Shown one piece after another: positions 53,928 through 63,600 of a stretch of DNA of 64,000 nt; positions within the stretch are counted from its first letter, which is position 1, and every line of letters begins with the position of its first letter. The DNA comes from Bacteroidia bacterium. GTDB taxonomy: Bacteria; Bacteroidota; Bacteroidia; Flavobacteriales; Flavobacteriaceae. The notes under the pieces were generated by a model that was not told the origin of the DNA, ran no database searches, and worked only from the letters and a program-made list of their open reading frames with translations. Where the stretch lies: positions 96,539-160,538 of the forward strand of contig JAUIBW010000009.1 in the NCBI GenBank assembly GCA_030427585.1, given 5' to 3'. A program made the translations under genes and the position numbers.

Positions 53928-54907
53928 TTGTTATACAGTAATTCAGAATTATCCCTTGGTGTCTTTGGATCATCTTTTATCATTTTTGCAATATCATCTT
54001 TACGCATAAATACCACACCTTTATGTTTCTTAGCATACTGTATAAATAGATCTACCACACGAACAATTGATGGTGACCCGCCGATTCTGTCGTGTAAACT
54101 CACCGACATCATTCTTCTTTTATTGCCCGCTTCATCATATAATTGATCAAATTCCATTTTTAGTTGATTTAAAAACTGGCCAGGAGTCCAATTTTTACCT
54201 TCAATATTTACGATATCATTATTACGAAGTGTATACGGCATGACTACAAAATCTTTTCCTCGAACTTCTGTGATAAATGGTTCGTCATGGCTTACATCAT
54301 CTATGTGATATAAGAAATCAAGTTCTTGCAACACCTTTAGTGTGTTGGGACTGCGTCGTAACCAATTCGCATTATAACCCCTACCGCGTTGTCCGGTAAT
54401 CGTTTCAACGGTATCAATACCAGTTTTTATAAATGCTAATTCTTGTTCATAAGTCATATCCCATTGGTCACTCCAGGCGATACCATGTGCAGCAATTTCA
54501 TGACCGCGATTTGCTATAGCTTTGGCAACTTCGGGGTATTTGATAGCAGCAGCACCAACAATATGAGAGCTAACTTTGATATTGTGTTTATCCCACAAAT
54601 CGAGCATTCTGTAAATCCCTTCTTTGGCACCGTAACGGAACCAACTTTCTGCAGGAAGATCAGGATGTCCCTTTGGTAATGGTTTCGCTGCAAAAGGACT
54701 TTCTGCGCCTTCTGGCTGTCCGCCTGTTTCAAATTGCATTGAGAACGAGATGACCAATCGTGCATTATTGGGCCAAAAACGATCTGTTATATTATCAGGT
54801 TCTATTATGGTGGTTTTTATAGGCTCTTTTTCTGAAGTATGACTAGAAAATAGAGCTACACATGCGCATACAGAGAGTATTAGAAAAGATATATTTATTA
54901 GTTTCAT
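53924..54907 (-). CDS. Polysaccharide deacetylase family protein
   Basis: 327 aa from ATG 54907 (an ATG at 54919 gives four more residues). Signal-like N-terminus (LINISFLILSVCACVALF). NodB-homology core: RLVISFSMQFETGGQPEGAE (the usual T-F-D-D motif is replaced), HNIKVSSHIVGAAAIKYPEV, then GHEIAAHGIAWSDQWDM and GRGYNANWLRRSPNTLKVLQ. The replacement of the first Asp motif and the P-E-G-A-E segment resemble allantoinase (PuuE)-like members more than chitin deacetylases. Exported. Substrate unknown; first gene of the minus-strand cluster. Confidence 0.8.
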   Translation of the reverse strand: MKLINISFLILSVCACVALFSSHTSEKEPIKTTIIEPDNITDRFWPNNARLVISFSMQFETGGQPEGAESPFAAKPLPKGHPDLPAESWFRYGAKEGIYRMLDLWDKHNIKVSSHIVGAAAIKYPEVAKAIANRGHEIAAHGIAWSDQWDMTYEQELAFIKTGIDTVETITGQRGRGYNANWLRRSPNTLKVLQELDFLYHIDDVSHDEPFITEVRGKDFVVMPYTLRNNDIVNIEGKNWTPGQFLNQLKMEFDQLYDEAGNKRRMMSVSLHDRIGGSPSIVRVVDLFIQYAKKHKGVVFMRKDDIAKMIKDDPKTPRDNSELLYNK

Positions 54908-54978
54908 TGGGTTTACCATTTGATTTATAATGCAAATTTAGATGAAGGAAGAAGTCTTTTTTTGGTACATATTCATTG

Positions 54979-54986
54979 TATATTTG
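54979..54986 (+). promoter_or_regulatory. TATATTTG -7 box of the AraC gene
   Basis: Exact TAnnTTTG box, 24 bp before ATG 55010. The divergent deacetylase cluster starts 72 bp upstream, so an AraC site may lie between 54908 and 54978. Confidence 0.5.
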
Positions 54987-55009
54987 TAAAAATCTATGTT
55001 AGTGTATTC

Positions 55010-55840
55010 ATGTCAAAACGTTTTTTTAGTGCAAAATCTTTAAATGTATTCGAACTGTCACTTGATAAGTGGGAGTATCCAAAGCATTCTCATAATTTTT
55101 TCGAATTAATTTTTATTCTTAAGGGGAGTGGGCAACACATTTTAAATGAGAGTGTTTTTGAATATACAAAAGGGGATATCTTTTTATTGACCCCAAAAGA
55201 CGAACACGAATTTATTATTAGCGAGCATACAGATTTTGGCTTTATTAAATTTACAGAACAGCTTTTTATAGAAAAAACAGAACTGGTTTCGGATTTAAAA
55301 TGGCGAAAGAATTTAGATGCTGTTGTATTACATGCTAATAGCATTCCCGAAAATATTATTTCTAATCCTACAGATAGATCACATGTATTCGAATTGTTTC
55401 GAATTATTAAAAAAGAGTACCAAACCCCCTCTTTGTATAGTCGCTCAATTTTATTAGAGTTATTAGGAGCATTATTAATTATAATATCGAGAAATCTCAG
55501 TAAAAATGTTGCTATATCTACCATTTCTGAAGAAGAAAAGGTAAGTGATATACTTACGTATATACGGCAGAACGTTTTGGATAAAGATACTATTAGGATA
55601 AAAAAAATTGCTGCAACATTTAATATGTCTCCTAGTTATGTAAGTGTATTTATTAAAAAACATGCAGGTATTTCGATACAGCAATATGTGATTCAGACAA
55701 AAATCAAAATGGCAGAACGATTATTAAAACAAACAAATTTGAATATTTCTGAAATAGCTCAAAAAACAGGCTTTACAGACTCTAGTCATTTTAATAAACT
55801 ATTTAAAAAATATACAGGCAAGAACCCGAGTGACTTTTGA
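55010..55840 (+). CDS. AraC-family transcriptional regulator with cupin sensor domain
   Basis: 276 aa from ATG 55010, supported by the -7 box at 54979; the longer in-frame ORF from 54920 overlaps that box. An N-terminal cupin-like ligand domain (WEYPKHSHNFFELIFILKGS, then YTKGDIFLLTPKDEHEF). The C-terminal HTH pair is IKKIAATFNMSPSYVSVFIK and ISEIAQKTGFTDSSHFNKLF, ending YTGKNPSDF. Divergent from the oxidoreductase and deacetylase cluster, which is probably its target. Inducer unknown. Confidence 0.88.
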   Translation: MSKRFFSAKSLNVFELSLDKWEYPKHSHNFFELIFILKGSGQHILNESVFEYTKGDIFLLTPKDEHEFIISEHTDFGFIKFTEQLFIEKTELVSDLKWRKNLDAVVLHANSIPENIISNPTDRSHVFELFRIIKKEYQTPSLYSRSILLELLGALLIIISRNLSKNVAISTISEEEKVSDILTYIRQNVLDKDTIRIKKIAATFNMSPSYVSVFIKKHAGISIQQYVIQTKIKMAERLLKQTNLNISEIAQKTGFTDSSHFNKLFKKYTGKNPSDF

Positions 55841-55923
55841 TCTGCCAAAATGATTTTATAATAAGTGTTTTTTTGGAGTCATTGCTACCATGTTTAATCT
55901 ATAAAATTCTATACATTTAGATA

Positions 55924-57027
55924 ATGGAGATAAATTATAATATTGTATCGCTAATTGATACTCTTGGATTAATACAAGGGGTTATTCTTGGTCTGTTACT
56001 TATTATTATAAATAGAAAAAAGGATAAGTCTACTTTATTTTTAGGTTTGTTTATACTTGTATATGCTTTAAACCTGCTCCCGGCAATAGTAGAAGATTTA
56101 AATATTACAACGTATTACCCTCAATACAATTTATTACCTTTTGATTTTACCTGGTTATTGTTTCCTTTATTTTATATTTATGTTCAACAGGTATCTATAC
56201 TCTCTAAAAATAAACTGAGTTACTGGACACTAATTCCTGGTATAGTAGAATTTATTATCGGAGTATTTGTGTTTTTTCAGGATAAGGATTCGAAAATAGA
56301 AATAGAAGAATCTCTTTGGTACAATCTAATACTTTTAGGAGGGCTTATTTTTTCTTTCTTTATAGGTTTTAGAACTTTAAACTTTATAAAGAAGCATACC
56401 AAAGAGTTAAAAGATCAATATACATCTACAGAATATAGAGAGTTACGTTGGGCAAGAAGATTTGTTGGTTTTGGACTTCTCTTTACTTTTATTGCAATAG
56501 TTTCAGGGCTTTTTGACACTGGTTTTTACTTTCTTATAACGATCTCTATTATTAATGTTATGTTATTGTACTGGATATCAGTACGAGGTATTCTTCAACA
56601 AAATGTAAAGACTTTAATTCCTATTGAGGGTAGTGAAAAAACCGTTGATAAAAGAGACAAAGCCAATGATTCTATACTAAATAGTGAAAGTACAATACAA
56701 TTATTACATGAAATAAAGAAATACATTCAGGATGAAAAGGTATATACAGTACCTGATTTAACTATCATTGATATTGCAGAAAAGATAGGAGCACATCCCA
56801 AACGTATTTCGGGAGTAATAAATTCCCAGCTTAATCAAAACTTCAACTCCTATATCAATAGTTTTAGAGTCGAAAAAGCAAAAGAACTTTTAAGAAGTGA
56901 TATTGCAAATAATTTAAGTGTCGAAGGCATTGGTAACGAAGTTGGTTTCCAAAGCAAAAGTACATTTTACGATGCTTTTAGAAAATATACAGGCACCACT
57001 CCTTCTCGTTTTAAGAACAGTGAATAA
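55924..57027 (+). CDS. Membrane AraC-type HTH regulator
   Basis: 367 aa. Seven or so transmembrane helices in the first 230 residues (LGLIQGVILGLLLIIINRKK, STLFLGLFILVYALNLLPAI, WTLIPGIVEFIIGVFVFF, YFLITISIINVMLLYWISVR). Then a linker and an AraC-type HTH (LTIIDIAEKIGAHPKRISGV and GIGNEVGFQSKSTFYDAFRK, TGTTPSRFK). This architecture is frequent in Bacteroidota and its signals are mostly unknown. Two palindromes follow right after the stop codon. Confidence 0.85.
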   Translation: MEINYNIVSLIDTLGLIQGVILGLLLIIINRKKDKSTLFLGLFILVYALNLLPAIVEDLNITTYYPQYNLLPFDFTWLLFPLFYIYVQQVSILSKNKLSYWTLIPGIVEFIIGVFVFFQDKDSKIEIEESLWYNLILLGGLIFSFFIGFRTLNFIKKHTKELKDQYTSTEYRELRWARRFVGFGLLFTFIAIVSGLFDTGFYFLITISIINVMLLYWISVRGILQQNVKTLIPIEGSEKTVDKRDKANDSILNSESTIQLLHEIKKYIQDEKVYTVPDLTIIDIAEKIGAHPKRISGVINSQLNQNFNSYINSFRVEKAKELLRSDIANNLSVEGIGNEVGFQSKSTFYDAFRKYTGTTPSRFKNSE

Positions 57028-57041
57028 CCTTCTTTTTTTAA

Positions 57042-57114
57042 GTCCGGATTCCTGAAACAGGAGTGAAACCTTTGTTTTTAGGACTATTTCCGTTCGGATT
57101 TCTGAAATCCGAAC
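57042..57114. promoter_or_regulatory. Two palindromes downstream of the membrane AraC gene
   Basis: GTCCGGATTCCTG...GGAC at 57042-57084 shares its start with the 9470 and 14061 elements. GTTCGGATTTC-T-GAAATCCGAAC at 57092-57114 is a perfect 11-bp repeat around T. The family is thus present again behind an AraC-type stop codon, 40 kb from the other copies. They precede the small membrane protein gene at 57194. Confidence 0.5.
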
Positions 57115-57193
57115 CACTACTCTATTACTTTTCATGGCTGTCTTTTCCTTTTCACAAATCTTTGTGCAACGTTAAAAATTAAACTATTCAAAA

Positions 57194-57397
57194 ATGAAAC
57201 GTGTAGTTATACTATTACTGGTTTTTTTAATTGTGATCTGGTCTAGTTTTATTGTTTGGGAATTACAGATAACCAAATGGGAAAAAACCATAACCGGTCC
57301 GGCAATACGAGTTGATCTGGTTCTTATACTCCCCATTCTGATCGGAATAACGATTTATGTGATTGATCAAATTATCACAATATCAAAGAGGAAATAA
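57194..57397 (+). CDS. Small two-helix membrane protein
   Basis: 67 aa. Two hydrophobic helices, VVILLLVFLIVIWSSFIVWE and VDLVLILPILIGITIYVIDQ, joined by a polar loop, and a basic C-terminus (ISKRK). No family recognised. First of a run of small exported or membrane proteins up to 58763; the next gene starts 100 bp later. Confidence 0.6.
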   Translation: MKRVVILLLVFLIVIWSSFIVWELQITKWEKTITGPAIRVDLVLILPILIGITIYVIDQIITISKRK

Positions 57398-57497
57398 AGG
57401 ATTTTTTAAACAGTAAAATAGGGTGTTCTAATAGTTTACTGTTGTGTAAGAAGGAAGAACACCGAAATTAAACAATAAATAATAAAAAGTAAGAAAA

Positions 57498-57962
57498 ATG
57501 AAAAAAGTAATTCTGTTAGGCGCATTTATTATCGCATCAATCGTAACAAGTAATGCACAAACTTCGGCTCCGAAATATGAAGTAAAAGTTATTACTAGTG
57601 TAGAATCTATAGTTCCAAGTGGTTTAGGGCGTTCAAGGTTGATTTCGGCAAATGCAGAAAGAGATTATAAGGAGTTTACCTCTACACAAACAGAAGATGA
57701 TAATACGCGTAATAAATCAAAAAGAAAAGCAATTCGTGTTAAGGATTTTGAGGAAACTAAACTTTTAAACTTTTATAATCTGGTAGGGATTCGTTTTCAG
57801 AATATTGCAGCAAATGATGCGGTAATTTCATCAAAAATAACCACAATGCTGGCAGAGGGTTGGGATCTGATTTTTGTAACCAGTGCCGTAGAAAGTGATG
57901 CAGGCGAAGGAGATAGTAATGGGATATTTATTACACGTTTCATTTTTAAACGCGCAATATAA
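57498..57962 (+). CDS. Exported protein of unknown function (DUF4177-like)
   Basis: 154 aa. Signal peptide MKKVILLGAFIIASIVTSNA-Q. The C-terminal part KITTMLAEGWDLIFVTSAVE then G-I-F-I-T-R-F-I-F-K-R follows the usual layout of DUF4177-type small proteins (a helix before G-W-D-L and a final F-x-R strand). The middle is variable and charged. Probably periplasmic; no function known. Confidence 0.6.
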   Translation: MKKVILLGAFIIASIVTSNAQTSAPKYEVKVITSVESIVPSGLGRSRLISANAERDYKEFTSTQTEDDNTRNKSKRKAIRVKDFEETKLLNFYNLVGIRFQNIAANDAVISSKITTMLAEGWDLIFVTSAVESDAGEGDSNGIFITRFIFKRAI

Positions 57963-57989
57963 TAGTGATTAATTCATAAAAACGAAAAC

Positions 57990-58763
57990 ATGAAAAAAAC
58001 CTATTTAATTGTGCTCTTTTTTGCAGTTAGCCTAGTACAGCTTCATGCACAGAAAACATCCTCTTTTTATGTTGACATTGGAGGTGGTTTTTCCTCCTTT
58101 CAGGATATAAAATACTCTAATGTAAAGTATAACGGATTTGGTGGTGTATTTGGATTAGGATATCTAAAAGAAAATGAAAAAGCAATCTGGGGTGTTCATT
58201 TACAAGGAATAGTAACTACAGAAAAAGCGGCTACTCATGATAATACGGTAAGTACTTACAATCCTATGTTGCAGGGCAAATATCTTCATCGTATTAAAGA
58301 AAACCTATTTATTGGTGCAACATGGGACGTGTTGGATTTATATGCAAAAAACTTTGATGGTTTGGGTAATAACAGTGCATATAATATTACAGGAAGCACG
58401 TTATGGGCTTCGGCGATATATGATTATAAAAAGTTTCGTTTCGGCTTAGATTTAGGATTGGTTTCTTATTTCAAAGAAAGTACGGGGTTTGCCTTTTCGG
58501 CATCGCAGAATGTACTGGAGAATGGAGATTTTGATTATCAGAATGATAAAATTGATAGTCCTTTTGCCTTTAAGTACTATGAATTGAGAACTATACCCAG
58601 GCATTTTCAGGTAAGAACAAGTATACGATATCAATTATCAGACCGGTTTTCTGTAGGATATAAATGGCACCTGAGAAAATTTTCTGAAGTTAAGAAGTAT
58701 CAGGTAACCTATGGTATACACTCACTCACTCTTCGATATAACATTTTCAAGCGCACGAAGTAA
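57990..58763 (+). CDS. Outer-membrane beta-barrel-like protein
   Basis: 257 aa. Signal peptide (YLIVLFFAVSLVQLHAQ). Alternating strands throughout, beginning SSFYVDIGGGFSSFQDIKYS and ending GIHSLTLRYNIFKRTK, as in small barrel proteins of the PorT/OmpW type; no specific family assigned. Starts 27 bp after the 57498 gene and is probably co-transcribed. Confidence 0.65.
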   Translation: MKKTYLIVLFFAVSLVQLHAQKTSSFYVDIGGGFSSFQDIKYSNVKYNGFGGVFGLGYLKENEKAIWGVHLQGIVTTEKAATHDNTVSTYNPMLQGKYLHRIKENLFIGATWDVLDLYAKNFDGLGNNSAYNITGSTLWASAIYDYKKFRFGLDLGLVSYFKESTGFAFSASQNVLENGDFDYQNDKIDSPFAFKYYELRTIPRHFQVRTSIRYQLSDRFSVGYKWHLRKFSEVKKYQVTYGIHSLTLRYNIFKRTK

Positions 58764-58803
58764 GAGTGATGCATTTTAATTAATTTTTTAATAAAACATT
58801 GTA

Positions 58804-59853
58804 ATGAAATATCTAAAAGTAAAAATAGGTCTGCTTCTGTTTTTGGCGGTGTTCAGTTCTTGCGAAAAAGCGTTGATGGAACCAAATCCAAAAACAGATG
58901 CACTTGCTGTATTTGATGAGTATACTACTCTGGTACAGGAGAAATATGCTATGCTGGAATTTAAGAATGTGAATATAAATATGTTGAGAAGCAACCTTAG
59001 AGGAAAGATTAATGCCGCTACTACTCAAAAAGAATTTTTTGAAATCCTGGGTGAGGTTACCAAAAGTTTAAGAGATGGTCATTCTAGCCTTATTGAAGAT
59101 CAAAACAATCCGAATGGGATGTCTGCCGGTTTTGATCTTGAAGAAGGGTATCCGGCAGGAATAGACGCAGCGATCTTAGTGAATAATTATATTGGCAATA
59201 CAGTTAATCCTGAAATAAAAACATTATCAGGCGGACAGGGATTTAGAGCAGTATGGGGTACTTTACCACAAGATAGAAAAATCGGATACCTATGGATTCC
59301 TTCTTGGGATGTTGAGATTTCTGATGATGAAATTGAACGAATATTCCTGGATTTAAAAGAGACCAAAGGTCTTGTTTTTGATATGCGAACCAATACAGGA
59401 GGCGATCCGGCTTTGGCAACCAAATTTGCATCTTATTTCACAGATAAACCTATTTATAACGGCTTTGAACGTTTTAAAACCGGCCCTGGTCCAAATGATT
59501 TTTCTGATAGTCATATCACACTTCAACCAGCGGGTAGTGCAAACAAATACCTAAAACCCTTAATGGTACTTACCGATAGAAATGTATACAGTGCCTCTAC
59601 TACTTTCCTGTATTCTGTAGATCCTGTAGAAAGTATAAAAACTATAGGACAAAGAACAGGAGGAGGAAGTGGATCTGTAGCCGATGGATATTTAGCTAAT
59701 GGATGGTATTGGAGCCTCTCTACAAGTGAATTTATTGATGCTCAGGGAAGACATCTGGACGATGGAGTAGAGCCTGATATTTCTGTAGTACTTAACCTTG
59801 AAGATACAGCAAAAGATGAGGTGATAGAACGTGCGATAGTAGAATTACAATAG
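58804..59853 (+). CDS. S41 family peptidase, lipoprotein
   Basis: 349 aa. Lipobox (LFLAVFSSCEKALM). S41/tail-specific protease core: TKSLRDGHSSLIEDQNNP, then ETKGLVFDMRTNTGGDPALA. The nucleophile is in VLTDRNVYSASTTFLYSVDP (Ser in S-A-S-T-T), followed by RTGGGSGSVADGYLANGW and the C-terminal G-V-E-P-D-I. No PDZ domain is evident between residues 90 and 140; the gap is short, so this is a compact variant. Periplasmic or surface protease, 40 bp downstream of the barrel gene. Confidence 0.85.
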   Translation: MKYLKVKIGLLLFLAVFSSCEKALMEPNPKTDALAVFDEYTTLVQEKYAMLEFKNVNINMLRSNLRGKINAATTQKEFFEILGEVTKSLRDGHSSLIEDQNNPNGMSAGFDLEEGYPAGIDAAILVNNYIGNTVNPEIKTLSGGQGFRAVWGTLPQDRKIGYLWIPSWDVEISDDEIERIFLDLKETKGLVFDMRTNTGGDPALATKFASYFTDKPIYNGFERFKTGPGPNDFSDSHITLQPAGSANKYLKPLMVLTDRNVYSASTTFLYSVDPVESIKTIGQRTGGGSGSVADGYLANGWYWSLSTSEFIDAQGRHLDDGVEPDISVVLNLEDTAKDEVIERAIVELQ

Positions 59854-60200
59854 CGCCAAATCACCTAGATCTAATCGCTATAAAAGCATTAAACGCAGTT
59901 AGGTTCGGGGGAGCAGTCGCCTGGGGTTCTAGTTAAAAATAGCTAAGACCTCGGGCTTTTTATGTTTTAGCGGGTAATCCAGATGATAGAAAGAATACAG
60001 TAATGATACATTCTGATATCAAATGTAACATAGAAAATGATGACTTATGAAATTAAAAACAATCTTACGGTTTTCCGTACATATTAAATACGGTAAAGCC
60101 ATAATTTTGCTTTCTGTTACTGGTACTAATAAAGTAAAGAAGATAATCGAATAATCATTATCATTTTTCGCAGTACAGTATGTGTTTTTAATCTATAGTT
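59854..60200. other. Intergenic region with a GC-rich element
   Basis: 347 bp. GGTTCGGGGGAGCAGTCGCC followed by TGGGGTT and GACCTCGGGCTTTTT. It resembles the G-rich hairpins with AGTAGTTA loops at 43603 and 43981 but does not fold as well. It may be the terminator of the S41 gene. The rest is AT-rich without coding signs. Confidence 0.35.
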
Positions 60201-60473
60201 ATGAATTCTATGTTAAAGCAAATACAATTGATAGAGCGAATTGATCAGCTTATTCGTTTGCAAGCTACCGGATCCCCCATAGAACTGGCAGCAAAGTTAG
60301 GGATCTCTAAAACCAAATTGTATCGTATGCTTTGTATCATGAAAGAATTGGACGCACCTGTAGAATTTGATACACTCACACAAAGTTTCGTATACTCTGA
60401 ACCGGTAGGGTTTACTTTTGGATTCTATAAAAAGGGCCAAAAAACAAATATCATTAATCCTTCTGTAGGATGA
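60201..60473 (+). CDS. Small HTH DNA-binding protein
   Basis: 90 aa. A single helix-turn-helix at about residues 25-55: IELAAKLGISKTKLYRMLCI followed by M-K-E-L-D-A-P-V-E-F-D. The C-terminal tail has Y-S-E-P-V-G-F-T-F-G-F. Probably a small transcription factor. It stands 199 bp ahead of the RHS/YD-repeat gene, which could be a target. Confidence 0.7.
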   Translation: MNSMLKQIQLIERIDQLIRLQATGSPIELAAKLGISKTKLYRMLCIMKELDAPVEFDTLTQSFVYSEPVGFTFGFYKKGQKTNIINPSVG

Positions 60474-60672
60474 CCAGGAGAATAGTTAACCCAAAACCTG
60501 ATACCTGAACCCTAAAATCTGTAACCTGAAACTCCTTCCATCTTATTTCTAAAAAAACGTTCAACTTTTTTTACCCAGTCCCGAAAAATGAAACTGGCAT
60601 GCCGTAATATTGCTACTGGAATACAATAAAAAAACAAAATCAATCACTAATTCTTTTTTAAATACATCAAAT

Positions 60673-63600
60673 ATGATACGAAAAGCACTTCTAATAGCCT
60701 TGCTATTAGTTTGGGTTGGTTCTTATGCTCAGGAACTCCCTAAAATCATTCCTCCCTCTCCTAATGCGGCATCATTAGGGAAGTATGGGCAAGTCCCTGT
60801 AGGATTGTTTACAGGAACCCCACAAATTAATATTCCTTTATATACGCTGAAAACCGGAAAATTATCGGTTCCTATTACATTACACTATAGCTCTAATGGG
60901 ATCAGGGTTGACCAAATGCCTTCTAATGTTGGTTTAGGTTGGAGCCTGCAAGCAGGGGGGGTTATTAGCCGTGTAATTATGGATGACGCTGATGAATCAT
61001 TAACAGCTCCTGTTCCTAACAATTTTCCAACTGCCCATACTCAAGAGGTATTGGATTATTTGATTAATGCTACTAGCTCAGAAGATGGGTATGATACACT
61101 TTCGGACATCTATTCATTTAATATTAGTGGATATTCGGGTAAATTCTACCTAGATACGAATAGAGTTCCTGTCTTAATGAACCCATCTCCGGTAAAAATA
61201 GAAAAAGGCGTTAATCCGTTATATGCTTTTAAAATAACAGACCCTAACGGTGTTATATATTGGTTTGGGAATGAAAACTCAACTGAAACTACGATGTATC
61301 AACACGTAGGTAGTGGTCAACATGGATGGAGTTTGGAGAATCCCACCAGTTGGTATGTAAGCAAAATAACGAATACTTTTGGGGATGAAATTAATTTCAC
61401 CTATACCAAGTTTAATCAACAGTATTATAGTGGTATATCTCAATCCATTGAAAAAAATGCACGAACAGGATATGTTTATAGTCCGGGTCAGGGTATCATA
61501 CAAACAAGATCAAACACGTCTATTTCTCAATTGAGTAGTATTACCAGTAATACAGGGCAGATTGTTTTCACATATTCTGCACATACTGAGGAGTTTAATA
61601 AGTTAGATGCTATTGAGGTAAAAGACCCTCATGGAATTCGTATTAAAAAGTTTACTTTAGGCTATGAGAATATAACTTCTTCCCTATTAACATTAAAAAA
61701 CACCCATATTACTTATTTTGATGAGTATAACAAGCGATTATTTTTGACTAGTGTTACAGAACAAGGAAGAGGGGCAATTAGTAATCCGCCTTATGTATTA
61801 TCGTATTATAATCCAGACAAAATCCCTCCACGATTTTCTTATGCACAAGATTACTGGGGATATTATAATGGGGTGACGAATAACAATTACCTGGTCAGTG
61901 ATGGGGATTATTTTTTTGAGTCAGAAGAAAATTCTAATACCCTCAAACATATCTTTAGTGCAGTAGGAGGGGATAAGTCCCCAAACGGGAATTTTAGCCG
62001 TAATGGAATGTTAAAGAAAATCACTTATCCCACAGGAGGGTTTAATGAGTTGCAATATGAGCCCCATTCGTATTTAGGGACAAAAACAGTATATCCTTCC
62101 AATAAAATCACTAAAGAACTTAATATCAAGAATGGGCCAGATCAGTCTGGTATTTCTAAAATCGCCATAACGGAAACAATATCTTTTGAGCAAAAGAAAG
62201 TTCGTGTTAATTTAACTGCAAGAAGAAATACTTGCTGGGAATCAGGTTGGCCCACTCATCATATAAAATCGAGTTTATCTGTTAAAGTAGCGAATCAGGG
62301 GTCTACCACTTTTAATACCCCGGCAAGTGGTGAAGGTTTTTTTAGTGTAGACCAGCATGGCAATAGAATTGATCATTCAGGAGGAATTGCAGCTACCGAA
62401 AACACTAATACTAGTTATTTTATAGACTTACAAGCAGGAAAAAGATACCAGTTCACTCTTGGAGTTCCTTTTGAGTGTGTTGGAGGGGATTTTTATATAG
62501 AATATTACGCAGGGCAACCTCAAGAAATTCCTGCTAATATAGAAATTGGGGGACAAAGATTACAAAGTATTATAATCGATGATGGAAAAGGAAAACAGGA
62601 AATAAAAAAATATCATTATGCAGAACTTTCTGATTTGGATTCCTCTAGTGGTATTGCAGAAGGGCCAATACCTTCTATTGCCTATAGCAGAAGATTTGAA
62701 TCCTCTACAGGTGCTTTAATACTGAACGGAAGTGTAGTCGATATACTAACGTTATCTTCTTCTAACTTATACAACCTCTATAGCCGTGCAGGACACCAGA
62801 TAGGATATACATCAGTGATTGAAGAATTAGGGAATAATTTTAGTGGCGGAGCGACTGTGCATAAGTTTAGAGTGTCCCCCAATATAAAACCGATTTCTTT
62901 TGGATTAGCCATAGCTGGTACCCCTTTTACCACTAATTTTGGAACCGGAGAGCTATTAGAAAAACAAGTTATACAAAAAGAAGGTAATAGTTTTAAAGTC
63001 TTACAAAAGACAACAAACACCTATTACAATAATCCTGTTTTAAATAAAGAACAACCTTCATATAATGTACGATTACGGGATACGTATTCAGGATATAATT
63101 TAGAAACAATTGCTAAGAGTATTGGTAGTTTTGATATTGTAAAGTACTTTGTAAAATCTAAGTGGAGATACATAGATAAAACCATAACAGAAGAATATCT
63201 ACACAACAGGGAAAACCCTGTAGTTACCACAACCAAATATTTTTATGATAATCCAGATCATTTACAGGCAACACGAACTGAAACTACCACTAGTGAAAAC
63301 GACAAGGTAATTGTTAAAACAACATATCCTCAAGACATAGAAATAAAAACTCCGGCAATTAATAAGCTCATTACTCAGCACCGTATTGCAGAGCCTATAC
63401 AAACTGAAACTATTGTTCAAAATTCTGAAGGAACTATTGTATCGAAAGAAGCTCAGTTCAATACGTTTGAGGATTGGGGCAATAACATTGTACTGCCTGA
63501 GTTTGTAAAAACCCTAAAAGGTAACCTTAACCTTGCCAACCCTTTTGAAAACAGGGTACAATATTACAATTATGACTACAAAGGGAACCCCCTGGAGGTC

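Noticed and set aside
60490..60530. Run of similar ACCTGA-type units
   Set aside because: Only three irregular units over about 40 bp; not enough to call a repeat array.
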